A stretch of DNA of 64,000 bases. It comes from Acetobacter sicerae. GTDB lineage: Bacteria; Pseudomonadota; Alphaproteobacteria; Acetobacterales; Acetobacteraceae. The DNA lies in NCBI RefSeq assembly GCF_011516765.1, contig NZ_JAAABN010000007.1:158846-222845 (forward strand), written 5' to 3'. The translations under genes and the position numbers were made by a program. The notes beneath the pieces were generated by a model. That model did not search any database. It was not told where the DNA came from and worked only from the letters and a program-made list of their open reading frames with translations. The number at the start of each line of letters is the position of its first letter. Positions within the stretch are counted from its first letter, which is position 1. Of this stretch, positions 43,566 through 53,072 are shown in pieces.

Positions 43566-44999
43566 ATGTCTGCAAAGATGCTCTCGTTCGTCTCTGTTCC
43601 GCAGGCCCAGCCGCCCAAACGTCTCGCAGACGATCGGCGCAAGGACTTCGACGAGATCTATAATGAATTCTCGCCGGAACAGGCGGCCACACAGGCCAGT
43701 CGCTGCTCCCAGTGCGGCGTGCCGTTCTGCTCCATTCATTGCCCGCTGGGAAACAACATTCCGGACTGGCTGATGCTGGCGGCGGACGGGCGTCTTGAAG
43801 AAGCGTACAGTGTTTCCCAGGCGACAAACACCTTTCCGGAGATCTGTGGCCGTATCTGCCCGCAGGACCGGCTGTGTGAAGGTAACTGCGTCATCGAGAA
43901 GGACTTCGACAGCGTCACCATCGGTGCTGTCGAACGCTACATCACCGATACGGCGTTCGAGAATGGATGGGTCAGGCCTGTCATGCCGGTCGTGGAGCTG
44001 GAAAGCTCCGTCGGCATCATCGGCGCAGGCCCTGCCGGACTGGCGGCGGCTGAACGTCTGCGGGCAAGTGGCCATCAGGTGCATGTCTATGATCGTCATG
44101 ACCGTGTCGGCGGACTGCTGATCTACGGCATTCCCGGCTTCAAGCTGGAGAAGGATATTGTCCTTCGTCGCCAGAAGCTTCTGGAGGAGCAGGGTGTCGT
44201 CTTCCATCTCGGCAAGGGCATTGGCGCGGGCGAAGGTGAGATCGCTTTTGAGGATCTGCGGAAAAAGCACGACGCCGTGCTGGTTGCGACCGGTGTGTAC
44301 AAATCCCGCGAGATCGGCGGTCCGGGTTCCGGACTTGGCGGAATTGTGCGGGCGCTGGACTATCTGACCGCGTCCAACCGCCGCTCGCTGGGTGATGCGC
44401 TGCCGGAAGGCGAACTGGATGCCGCGGGCAAGGATGTCGTGGTCATCGGTGGCGGTGATACGGCCATGGATTGCGTGCGCACGGCCATCCGTCAGGGCGC
44501 GAAGTCCGTGAAGTGCCTGTATCGTCGTGACAGGGCGAACATGCCGGGCTCCGTGCGTGAAGTGAAAAACGCTGAGGAAGAAGGCGTCGAGTTTGTCTGG
44601 CTGGCGGCTCCGGAAAGCTTCCTTGGCGATACGACGGTAACCGGCGTGCGGGCGCAGAAGATGCGCCTCGGTCTGCCGGACGGCTCCGGACGTCAGTCGA
44701 TTGAGGCCGAGCCGGATGGTCTGTTCACTGTGCAGGCCGACATGGTCATCAAGGCGCTCGGTTTCGACCCGGAGCCGCTGCCGGACCTGTGGAAAGCTGA
44801 TGAACTGAAGACCTCGCGCTGGGGCACGTTGCAGGTTGACCGCGTCAGCTTCGAAACCTCGGTGCCGGGTGTGTTCGCTGCGGGTGACATTGTGCGCGGC
44901 GCGAGCCTTGTCGTGTGGGCCATCCGTGATGGCCGTGATGCGGCGGCGCAGATCGATCAGTGGATTGTCGCCCGTTCTTCTTCTCTGGCTGCGGAGTAA
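43566..44999 (+). CDS. gltD: Glutamate synthase small subunit
   Basis: 477 residues. The beta subunit of NADPH-dependent glutamate synthase: it takes electrons from NADPH through FAD and passes them via iron-sulfur clusters to GltB. The N-terminal cysteines (47, 50, 55, 59, then 94, 98, 104, 108) bind the [4Fe-4S] clusters. FAD binding is shown by IIGAGPAGLAAAERL, NADPH binding by VVVIGGGDTAMDCVRTA, and GVFAAGDIVRGASLVVWAI is typical near the end. AAGGAAG stands before the ATG. The stop overlaps the gltB start (TAATG). Confidence 0.97.
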   Translation: MSAKMLSFVSVPQAQPPKRLADDRRKDFDEIYNEFSPEQAATQASRCSQCGVPFCSIHCPLGNNIPDWLMLAADGRLEEAYSVSQATNTFPEICGRICPQDRLCEGNCVIEKDFDSVTIGAVERYITDTAFENGWVRPVMPVVELESSVGIIGAGPAGLAAAERLRASGHQVHVYDRHDRVGGLLIYGIPGFKLEKDIVLRRQKLLEEQGVVFHLGKGIGAGEGEIAFEDLRKKHDAVLVATGVYKSREIGGPGSGLGGIVRALDYLTASNRRSLGDALPEGELDAAGKDVVVIGGGDTAMDCVRTAIRQGAKSVKCLYRRDRANMPGSVREVKNAEEEGVEFVWLAAPESFLGDTTVTGVRAQKMRLGLPDGSGRQSIEAEPDGLFTVQADMVIKALGFDPEPLPDLWKADELKTSRWGTLQVDRVSFETSVPGVFAAGDIVRGASLVVWAIRDGRDAAAQIDQWIVARSSSLAAE

Positions 45000-47900
45000 T
45001 GACAATGGACTCATTTGAAGGTTTCTCCCCCGCCAGCGAAAGCGGCGAGGCTTTTGTCGCCAACTGGGAGCGCAACAGCACCGCGCTGCAGAACGGCCTG
45101 TATGATCCGGCTGATGAACGCGATTCCTGCGGTGTCGGCCTTGTCGCCGCACTGGATGGCCGCAAGCGTCGTGACGTTGTCGAAGCCGGTATCGAAGCGC
45201 TGAAGGCGATCTGGCATCGTGGCGCTGTCGATGCTGACGGCAAGACAGGCGACGGCGCGGGTATCCATGTCGAGATCCCGCAGGACTTCTTCGCCGACGC
45301 CATCGGTGTGCCGCAGGCGGAGCGTGACGCGGGCGTGCCACTGGCCGTGGGGCAGGTGTTCCTCCCCAAGACCGATCTCGCCGCGCAGGAACGCTGCCGT
45401 CAGATCATCGAAACCGAAATCCTCATGTTCGGTTACAGCATCTATGGCTGGCGTCAGGTGCCGATCGACACGTCCTGCATCGGTGAAAAAGCCAATGCGA
45501 CACGCCCCGAGATCGAACAGATCATCATCCGGGGCAAAACGGACCGGTCTGAAGCAGACTTTGAGCGCGATCTGTATGTGATCCGTCGCCGCATCGAAAA
45601 GTCAGCAATTGCCGATCAGGTCGATCTCTATATCTGTTCGCTGTCCTGCCGTTCGCTGATCTACAAGGGTATGTTCCTTGCGGAAAACCTGACGGATTTC
45701 TATCCGGATCTGCTGGATGAGCGTTTCACCAGCCGTTTCGCGATCTATCATCAGCGTTATTCGACCAACACGTTCCCGACCTGGAAACTGGCGCAGCCTT
45801 TCCGTCGCGTGGCCCATAACGGCGAGATCAACACGATCTCCGGCAATGCGAACTGGATGCGCAGCCACGAAACACGGCTGGCCGATCCGGAACTTGATCC
45901 GTTCATGAACGACATCAAGCCGGTAGTGCAGGTCGGCGGTTCCGACACGGCGACGCTCGACAATGTCTTCGAACTGCTGACCCACGCCGGACGTGACGCG
46001 CCTGCGGTCAAGGCGCTAATGATTCCGGCCAGCGTTGGCGCGCATTCCCACATGAAAGCGTCGCATCGCGACATGTTCGCCTACTGCAACGCCGTCATGG
46101 AGCCGTGGGATGGTCCCGCCGCCCTGTGCGCGACGGACGGACGCTGGATCATCGCCGGTCTGGACCGCTCCGGTCTGCGTCCGCTGCGTTATACCCAGAC
46201 CAAAAGTGATCTTCTGATCATCGGGTCAGAAGCCGGTATGGTGAAGGTGCCGGAAGCCGCTGTCGTCAGCCGGGGTCGCCTTGGTCCGGGCGAGATGCTT
46301 GGCGTCGATCTCGATAACGCCAAGCTCTTTGGCAACGACGAACTGCTCGATCTGCTGGCGGGACGTCAGGATTTCGGTCAGTGGGTCAAGAAGATCCAGA
46401 AGATCGGTTCGCTGGTGCGCGATGACGTGGTCGAACCCGTCATGTATCAGCCGGAAGAACTGCGTCGCCGTCAGTTGTCTGTCGGCAACACGCTTGAAGA
46501 ACTCGAGCATATTCTCCAGCCGATGGTCGAAACGGCCGGCGAGGCTGTTGGCTCCATGGGTGATGACACGCCGCTTGCGGTTCTCTCCGAACGGTATCGC
46601 GGACTGGCGCATTATTTCCGTCAGGGTTTCAGCCAGGTCACGAACCCGCCAATCGACTCCCTGCGAGAAGCGCGCGTGATGAGCCTGCTTACGCGGCTTG
46701 GTAACCTTGGGAACATTCTCGAAGAAACGGAAGATCAGTGCGATCTGCTCCAGCTTCCCAGCCCGATCCTGACGAGCGGTGAGTTCGAAGCGCTTCGCAA
46801 GTTCTGTGGCGATCGCGGCGGCAGCATTGATACGACCTTCGTGGCGGCGGAAGGCGAGACCGGTCTGCGTGAGGCCATCGCCCGTATCCGTCGGGAGGCT
46901 GAAGAGCGCGTTCGGGAAGGCTGCTCGCATGTCTTCCTGACCGACGAGAACCAGTCAGCCGAACGCGCCGGCATTCCGACCATCCTTGCCGTTGCCGCCG
47001 TGCATACGCATCTGGTGCGCAACTCGCTGCGGACCTTCACCTCACTGAACGTCCGGACTTCGGACGTGCTGGACGTGCATGCTGTGGCGGTGACGCTCGG
47101 TGTCGGTGCGACGACGGTGAACCCGTATCTCGCGCAGGAAAGCATTGCGGATCGGATCCGTCGCGGCCTCTGTGGCGACATGTCCCTGCGCACGGCGGTC
47201 GAGCGGTATCGCAAGGCCATCGACAAGGGTCTGCTCAAGATCATGTCCAAGATGGGCATCTCGATCATGGCGTCCTATCGTGGTGGCTGCAATTTCGAAG
47301 CTGTCGGCCTGTCCCGCGCGCTGGTCGCCGAGTTCTTCCCCGGCATGGCCTCGCGTATCTCGGGAATCGGCCTCGGCGGTATCGCCAAGAACATCCTGAG
47401 CTTCCACGAGCAGGCATGGGGCACGTCGGCTGCGGTTCTGCCGGTTGGCGGTCTCTACAAGCTGCGCCGGAGTGGTGAGACGCATGCCTTCGACGGCACG
47501 CTGATCCACATGCTCCAGACAGCGGTCGGGACAGACAGCTTCTCCATCTATCAGCGTTATGCCGACGCCGTGCGTCGTCAGCCGCCGGTGGCTCTGCGTG
47601 ATCTGCTCGATTTCAAAAGTGACCGTGAAGCCATTCCGGTGGAAGCGGTCGAGAGCATCACCCAGTTGCGCAAGCGCCTGATCGCCCCAGCCATATCGCT
47701 TGGCGCGCTCAGCCCGGAAGCGCATGAGACACTCTCCATCGCCATGAACCGTATCGGCGCGAAGTCCGATTCCGGCGAAGGTGGTGAAGATCCGGCCCGC
47801 GCCAAGCCGCGCCCGAATGGTGACAATGCCTCCTCGGCCATCAAGCAGGTTGCGTCAGGTCGTTTCGGCGTTACGGCGCAGTATCTGAACGACTGCCGCG

Positions 47901-49558
47901 AGCTTGAGATCAAGGTTGCACAGGGTGCGAAGCCGGGTGAGGGCGGACAGCTTCCGGGCTTCAAGGTCACGGAACTGATCGCCAAGTTGCGTCATGCGAC
48001 GCCGGGCGTGACGCTGATCTCCCCGCCGCCGCATCACGATATTTACTCGATCGAAGATCTTGCCCAGCTCATTTATGACCTGAAGCAGATCAATCCGGAT
48101 GCGCGCGTGACGGTGAAGTTGGTGGCCCGTTCGGGTATCGGCACCATTGCGGCAGGTGTGGCGAAGGCGAAAGCCGACGCGATCCTGATCTCCGGTCATT
48201 CCGGTGGCACGGGCGCCAGCCCGCTGTCTTCCGTGAAGTATGCCGGTCTGCCTTGGGAACTTGGTCTGGCGGAGGCGCATCAGGTCCTGATGCTCAACCG
48301 TCTGCGTCATCGCGTCACGCTGCGGACCGATGGTGGCATCAAGACGGGTCGTGACGTGGTGATCGCCGCCATGCTCGGCGCGGAGGAGTTCGGCATCGGC
48401 ACGGCGAGCCTCGTGGCGATGGGCTGCATCATGGTCCGTCAGTGCCACTCGAACACCTGTCCGGTGGGCGTCTGCTCGCAGGACCCGGCCATGCGCGCCA
48501 AGTTCGAAGGCACGCCTGAGAAGGTCATCAGCCTGTTCTCGTTCATTGCCGAAGATGTCAGGAATATTCTTGCATCGCTCGGCTTCAGGACGCTGAACGA
48601 AGTGATCGGCCGCACGGATCTGCTGCATCAGGTCTCACGTGGCGCGGAGTATCTCGATGACCTCGATCTGAACCCGCTTCTGGTTCAGGCCGACCCCGGC
48701 CCACACGCGCGCTATTGCACGCTTGAAGGTCGGAACGAAGTGCCTGACACGCTCGACGCGCAGATGATCGCGGATGCCCGTCCGCTGTTCGATCACGGCG
48801 AGAAGATGCAGCTTCAGTACAACGTGCAGAACACGATGCGCGCCATCGGCACACGCATCTCCTCCATGATCGTGCGGCAGTATGGCATGGCCACGCTGGC
48901 GCCCGGTCATCTGACGGTGCGTCTGCGCGGCTCCGCCGGTCAGTCGCTCGGTGCGTTCGCCGTGCAGGGCCTGAAGCTGGAAGTGCATGGCGACGCCAAC
49001 GATTATGTCGGTAAGGGTCTGTCCGGTGCGACCATCGTCGTGCGTCCTTCGGCATCCAGCGTGCTGGCGTCGAATGAAAACGCGATTGTCGGCAATACGG
49101 TCCTGTATGGCGCAACGGCTGGCACGCTGTATGCCGCAGGTCTCGCGGGTGAGCGTTTCGCCGTGCGTAACTCCGGTGCGACCGCCGTGGTTGAAGGCTG
49201 TGGTTCCAATGCCTGTGAATACATGACGGGCGGAACGGTTGTAATCCTTGGTGACTCCGGCGACAATTTTGGCGCGGGCTTCACGGGCGGCATGGCCTTC
49301 GTCTACGACGAGGACGGATCGTTCGAGCAGAAGGTCAATCCGGACAATGTGTTCTGGGTGCGTGTCGATCAGAAGGAGTGGGAAGAAAAACTCCGCGCTC
49401 TTGTCGAGGCGCATGCGACCGAAACACAGTCTTCCTATGCCGCGATGCTGCTGCATAAATGGGAGGAAGTCCTGCCGCGTTTCTGGCAGGTAGTTCCGAA
49501 AGATTATGCAAAAATCATCGGGTTTGCGGCACCGGAACAGGTGGCGATTTCCGCCTGA
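44999..49558 (+). CDS. gltB: Glutamate synthase large subunit
   Basis: 1519 residues. Converts glutamine and 2-oxoglutarate to two glutamates. After a propeptide of 43 residues the N-terminal nucleophile is C44 in RDSCGVGLVAALDG (class II amidotransferase, also RYSTNTFPTW). A central domain is followed by the FMN synthase domain with SISGHSGGTGASPL-type sequence and the 3Fe-4S cysteines in CIMVRQCHSNTCPVGVC. A C-terminal right-handed beta-helix with repeated GxxxG closes the chain. The start at 44999 gives stop/start coupling with gltD; ATG 45005 is an alternative. A strong terminator follows. Confidence 0.97.
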   Translation: MTMDSFEGFSPASESGEAFVANWERNSTALQNGLYDPADERDSCGVGLVAALDGRKRRDVVEAGIEALKAIWHRGAVDADGKTGDGAGIHVEIPQDFFADAIGVPQAERDAGVPLAVGQVFLPKTDLAAQERCRQIIETEILMFGYSIYGWRQVPIDTSCIGEKANATRPEIEQIIIRGKTDRSEADFERDLYVIRRRIEKSAIADQVDLYICSLSCRSLIYKGMFLAENLTDFYPDLLDERFTSRFAIYHQRYSTNTFPTWKLAQPFRRVAHNGEINTISGNANWMRSHETRLADPELDPFMNDIKPVVQVGGSDTATLDNVFELLTHAGRDAPAVKALMIPASVGAHSHMKASHRDMFAYCNAVMEPWDGPAALCATDGRWIIAGLDRSGLRPLRYTQTKSDLLIIGSEAGMVKVPEAAVVSRGRLGPGEMLGVDLDNAKLFGNDELLDLLAGRQDFGQWVKKIQKIGSLVRDDVVEPVMYQPEELRRRQLSVGNTLEELEHILQPMVETAGEAVGSMGDDTPLAVLSERYRGLAHYFRQGFSQVTNPPIDSLREARVMSLLTRLGNLGNILEETEDQCDLLQLPSPILTSGEFEALRKFCGDRGGSIDTTFVAAEGETGLREAIARIRREAEERVREGCSHVFLTDENQSAERAGIPTILAVAAVHTHLVRNSLRTFTSLNVRTSDVLDVHAVAVTLGVGATTVNPYLAQESIADRIRRGLCGDMSLRTAVERYRKAIDKGLLKIMSKMGISIMASYRGGCNFEAVGLSRALVAEFFPGMASRISGIGLGGIAKNILSFHEQAWGTSAAVLPVGGLYKLRRSGETHAFDGTLIHMLQTAVGTDSFSIYQRYADAVRRQPPVALRDLLDFKSDREAIPVEAVESITQLRKRLIAPAISLGALSPEAHETLSIAMNRIGAKSDSGEGGEDPARAKPRPNGDNASSAIKQVASGRFGVTAQYLNDCRELEIKVAQGAKPGEGGQLPGFKVTELIAKLRHATPGVTLISPPPHHDIYSIEDLAQLIYDLKQINPDARVTVKLVARSGIGTIAAGVAKAKADAILISGHSGGTGASPLSSVKYAGLPWELGLAEAHQVLMLNRLRHRVTLRTDGGIKTGRDVVIAAMLGAEEFGIGTASLVAMGCIMVRQCHSNTCPVGVCSQDPAMRAKFEGTPEKVISLFSFIAEDVRNILASLGFRTLNEVIGRTDLLHQVSRGAEYLDDLDLNPLLVQADPGPHARYCTLEGRNEVPDTLDAQMIADARPLFDHGEKMQLQYNVQNTMRAIGTRISSMIVRQYGMATLAPGHLTVRLRGSAGQSLGAFAVQGLKLEVHGDANDYVGKGLSGATIVVRPSASSVLASNENAIVGNTVLYGATAGTLYAAGLAGERFAVRNSGATAVVEGCGSNACEYMTGGTVVILGDSGDNFGAGFTGGMAFVYDEDGSFEQKVNPDNVFWVRVDQKEWEEKLRALVEAHATETQSSYAAMLLHKWEEVLPRFWQVVPKDYAKIIGFAAPEQVAISA

Positions 49559-49582
49559 TCGCACGGTCAGCGATGTTTCCAG

Positions 49583-49610
49583 CGGGCAGTCTCAGGGCTG
49601 CCCGTTTTTA
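49583..49610 (+). terminator. Rho-independent terminator after gltB
   Basis: Stem CGGGCAG / CTGCCCG with an 8-base loop followed by TTTTTATTT, 25 bases after the gltB stop. Confidence 0.9.
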
Positions 49611-49737
49611 TTTGCGACAGTGTTTCCCCATTCAGGAAGGATGACTGTTCGCGCAGGAAACTACCCATGAAGAAAAGAACTTTCAGTAACGTCAGTCTGA
49701 AAAGACATCCGTTCAGAGAACAGAGAGATTCCCCGCT

Positions 49738-50748
49738 ATGAAATTACGGCAACTTGGCAAGAGCGGTCCCGAGGTTTCCGAGATCGGTCTTGGCTGCATG
49801 AGCATGTCCGGCATGTATGGTCCTGCAGATCGAACCGAGAGTATCGCCACGATCCATGCTGCACTCGACGCGGGTGTTACGCTGCTCGACACAGGTGATT
49901 TTTATGGCATGGGCCATAATGAAATGCTGCTCGGAGAAGCGCTCAAAGGCGTTGCTCGCGACAGATTCCTCGTCAGCGTCAAGTTCGGCGCTATGCGTGA
50001 TCCGGCCGGAAACTGGGGCGCTTACGATGCTCGGCCTGCCGCAGTGAAGAATTTTCTGGCTTATACACTGCAACGACTGGGCCTTGATCATATCGATATC
50101 TATCGACCTGCCCGGCTCGATCCGGCAGTGCCTGTTGAAGACACGATTGGCGCCATCGCAGACATGGTGCAGGCTGGATATGTACGGCACATAGGGCTTT
50201 CGGAAGTCGGACCGGAAACCATCCGGCGTGCGGCGTCAGTCCATCCGATCAGCGATCTGCAAATAGAATACTCTCTGATTTCACGCGGCATCGAGGACAG
50301 CATTCTTCCGATGTGTCGCGAACTCGGGATCGGCATTACCGCCTATGGTGTACTTGCGCGTGGCCTGATCAGCGGACACTGGCAGACAGCCAGAACACCC
50401 GGTGATTTTCGTGTGCACAGCCCGCGCTTTCAGGAAGGCAACGTCGAGCAGAATCTGGCTCTGGTCGAAATATTGCGCGAAATTGCAAAAGCCAGAAACA
50501 CGACAGTCGCCCAGTTGGCCATCGCATGGGTTGCGGCACAGGGCGATGATATCGTGCCGCTGGTGGGAGCACGCAGGCGTGACCGGCTTTCAGAAGCTCT
50601 TGGCGCTCCTGATCTCACACTGACGCCAGCCGACCTTGCAGCCATTGAGCAGGCTATACCCAAAGGAGCAGCCGCAGGAGAGCGGTATGATCCAAAACAG
50701 ATGGCGGTTCTGGACAGCGAGAAGGTGGTAACCGGGAAAATCTCCTAA
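49738..50748 (+). CDS. Aldo/keto reductase with altered active-site histidine
   Basis: 336 residues. A (beta/alpha)8 NADPH oxidoreductase: D51 and Y56 in LLDTGDFYGMGHNE, K82 in VSVKFGAM. The fourth catalytic position, normally His in a Y-x-H-R-x-D context, reads A125 in YRPARLDP. The NADP-binding C-terminal end is PLVGARRRDRLSEAL. It belongs to the AKR13-like pyridoxal reductase/auxin-induced-type group. Single gene, separated from gltB by a terminator; substrate unknown. Confidence 0.9.
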   Translation: MKLRQLGKSGPEVSEIGLGCMSMSGMYGPADRTESIATIHAALDAGVTLLDTGDFYGMGHNEMLLGEALKGVARDRFLVSVKFGAMRDPAGNWGAYDARPAAVKNFLAYTLQRLGLDHIDIYRPARLDPAVPVEDTIGAIADMVQAGYVRHIGLSEVGPETIRRAASVHPISDLQIEYSLISRGIEDSILPMCRELGIGITAYGVLARGLISGHWQTARTPGDFRVHSPRFQEGNVEQNLALVEILREIAKARNTTVAQLAIAWVAAQGDDIVPLVGARRRDRLSEALGAPDLTLTPADLAAIEQAIPKGAAAGERYDPKQMAVLDSEKVVTGKIS

Positions 50749-50817
50749 GATAATTTCAGAAAATGCGAAGAGAGTTGTTCGTCGGATAATGGCGTCGGAA
50801 GGGTGGAAGAGCACGTT

Positions 50818-52995
50818 ATGACAAAAAGAAACCGGCTGCGGGCAATCCTCTTTTTGGCGGGGGCTTCTTCTCTCTGTCTGCTGCCACACTCTTTCGCGCA
50901 GGCCGCCAGTTCTTCTGGACTGATGCCAATCCCCGCCGCCATTTCATGGCAGGGTGACGAAGTGAAAATCTGTGATCAGATAACGGTCAACTGGCACGGC
51001 GTACATAGTCCCATGTTGGAACGGGCCAGTGAGCGCCTGCTGCACTCTCTGCGCTTATCCTCACGCTCTGATAAAAAACAGACGACCTGTTCTGTGGAAA
51101 TCCACAGCAAGAATGACCCCGCTTATCTTGCAATCGGTGAGCAGGAAAATTATCGACTCACGATCCATCAGGGAAAGATTGTGCTGAATGCGGAAGGGCC
51201 TGCCGGGGTTCTGCATGGTTTTGCAACTCTGGTGCAACTGGCGGGATCAACGCCAGATAGCGTGTCATTCCGCGATGTGACGATCAGCGATGCCCCCCGC
51301 TTTCCTTGGCGGGGCCTGATGATCGACGTGGCGCGACATTTCATGTCCGTGCCTGCGCTCAGGCGTCAGATCGATGCGATGGAACTGACCAAGCTGAACG
51401 TGCTTCATCTCCATCTGAGTGATGGATCCGCCTTCCGCGTGGAAAGCCAGCTTTTTCCCCGGCTACAGGCTGTTTCTTCACATGGGCAGTATTATACGCA
51501 GGACGAGATCCGTGATCTTGTCGCGTATGCCGCTGAGCGCGGTATTCGCGTTGTGCCGGAATTCGATGTGCCCGGTCATGCGCTGGCTATTCTGGAAGCC
51601 TATCCTGAACTCGCAGCACAGCCACTGCCTGCCGCCAATGCGGCTTGCACGGGTGGCTCGGCCTGCATCGCGGGTAGTAACGCCAACAATCCGGCTCTTG
51701 ATCCCACCAGACCGGAAACGCTCGATTTTGTAGAAAAGCTTTTTGTGGAAATGATGCATCTCTTCCCGGATGCCTATTTCCATGCGGGCGGTGATGAGGT
51801 CGTCGCCTCTCAGTGGACAGGCAATCCGCAGATCGCCAGCTATATGAAAGCCCACAACTATCCTGACGCCTCAGCGCTTCAGGGAGAATTTACAGCGAAA
51901 ATACAGTCTTTTCTGGCGGGGCAGGGAAAGACAATGATCGGATGGGACGAGGTTCTGTCCGCACCTGTGCCAAAATCCGTTGTCGCTGATGTATGGCGCT
52001 CTTCCAAATGGATCAGCGCAGCAACGATCAAGCTGCATCCGACTCTTGTCTCTTCCGGATATTATCTCGATCTTTTACGGCCTGCGAGCGAGTATTATCA
52101 GGTTGATCCCTATGACCTGATGGCGAGCGGTCTGGCGGGGCCGGAACTGGAACACGCCCGGCAGATTCATTTCAGGCTGGCGGATGCGTTTGCACTTGAT
52201 CCTGCGCTGCCGCCTCTGAGCGCCCGGCAAAAGCAATATGTTCTGGGTGGTGAGGCGGTTCTGTGGACGGAAGCCGTTTCAGAACAGATGCTGAATCAGA
52301 GAGTCTGGCCCCGTGCTGCCGTGATTGCGGAACGTCTGTGGTCACCTGAAACGGTAAGAGATGTTGCCGATATGGAGCGCCGTCTGCCACACGTCGCCTC
52401 GCAGTTGAACAGGCTGGCTCTGACGACGACACAGCAGGATCACGAGCAGATGCTGTCACGGTATCCGGCTGCCAGCACGCACGCGCTGGATACGTTATTG
52501 CAGGTGACCAGTCCGGTCAGGAATTACACGATCAACAGAATGATCAAGAAAGCGGGAGAGAATCTGCTCACCTGGCCGGTCGCCATGGCGGAGCCTGTTT
52601 CCTTCCCGGCCATGCGGTTTAACCGGCTTGCTGAAGCCTATGTTCAGGGTGATCGTTCCGGCGCTTCGGAACTTCGCCATGATCTTGAACAATGGGCCGC
52701 CAATGATGGGCAGTTTGAGAAGACAAGCGGAGGCGTTGCGGCGCTGGAAATGATACGTCCTGTCTCGCAACAGCTTTCTCTGCTCGCGCAGGCAGGTCTT
52801 GAAGCGCTGGATGGACATATCAACACAGCCAGAAGAACGCAGATTGAAAAACTTCTGTCCCAGCAGCAGGAAACATTCGCCGCGTCATCGTGGCAATTGC
52901 TGTCTCCGCCTTTGCCTCAGCCTCCGGGTGGTCTTCTGATTGATATCGTGCCGGGGATACGGGCGCTGGTCGACGGGATACCCACAGTCCATTGA
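50818..52995 (+). CDS. Exported GH20 beta-N-acetylhexosaminidase
   Basis: 725 residues. A signal peptide (residues 1-29, cut after AQA) exports it. A GH20b N-terminal domain is followed by the catalytic barrel beginning PRFPWRGLMIDVARHFM. The catalytic pair D326-E327 lies in FHAGGDEV. Also seen: LHLHLSDGSAFRVES, VVPEFDVPGHA and GWDEVL. It removes terminal GlcNAc or GalNAc from chitin-type or wall-derived sugars by substrate-assisted catalysis. GGAAGAG stands before the ATG. A C-terminal helical part of about 200 residues is unassigned. Confidence 0.93.
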   Translation: MTKRNRLRAILFLAGASSLCLLPHSFAQAASSSGLMPIPAAISWQGDEVKICDQITVNWHGVHSPMLERASERLLHSLRLSSRSDKKQTTCSVEIHSKNDPAYLAIGEQENYRLTIHQGKIVLNAEGPAGVLHGFATLVQLAGSTPDSVSFRDVTISDAPRFPWRGLMIDVARHFMSVPALRRQIDAMELTKLNVLHLHLSDGSAFRVESQLFPRLQAVSSHGQYYTQDEIRDLVAYAAERGIRVVPEFDVPGHALAILEAYPELAAQPLPAANAACTGGSACIAGSNANNPALDPTRPETLDFVEKLFVEMMHLFPDAYFHAGGDEVVASQWTGNPQIASYMKAHNYPDASALQGEFTAKIQSFLAGQGKTMIGWDEVLSAPVPKSVVADVWRSSKWISAATIKLHPTLVSSGYYLDLLRPASEYYQVDPYDLMASGLAGPELEHARQIHFRLADAFALDPALPPLSARQKQYVLGGEAVLWTEAVSEQMLNQRVWPRAAVIAERLWSPETVRDVADMERRLPHVASQLNRLALTTTQQDHEQMLSRYPAASTHALDTLLQVTSPVRNYTINRMIKKAGENLLTWPVAMAEPVSFPAMRFNRLAEAYVQGDRSGASELRHDLEQWAANDGQFEKTSGGVAALEMIRPVSQQLSLLAQAGLEALDGHINTARRTQIEKLLSQQQETFAASSWQLLSPPLPQPPGGLLIDIVPGIRALVDGIPTVH

Positions 52996-53038
52996 TCCAG
53001 TCGGATAATCGGTCTGGGAATACTGTTTTCAAAAGATC

Positions 53039-53063
53039 AGGACCGCCACGACAGGGCGGTCCT
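53039..53063. terminator. Bidirectional terminator between convergent genes
   Basis: Perfect 9-bp stem (AGGACCGCC / GGCGGTCCT) with a 7-base loop, between the hexosaminidase and the convergent gene at 53073. Confidence 0.75.
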
Positions 53064-53072
53064 GCGCTGTTC

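Noticed and set aside
43509..45341. 610-codon open frame on the minus strand across gltD and gltB
   Set aside because: It is antisense to two clearly recognised genes and its product is Arg/His-rich with no family pattern; a side effect of high-GC codon use.
48635..49564. 309-codon minus-strand frame over the gltB 3' end
   Set aside because: Antisense to gltB, His/Arg-rich, no ribosome-binding site or family motif.
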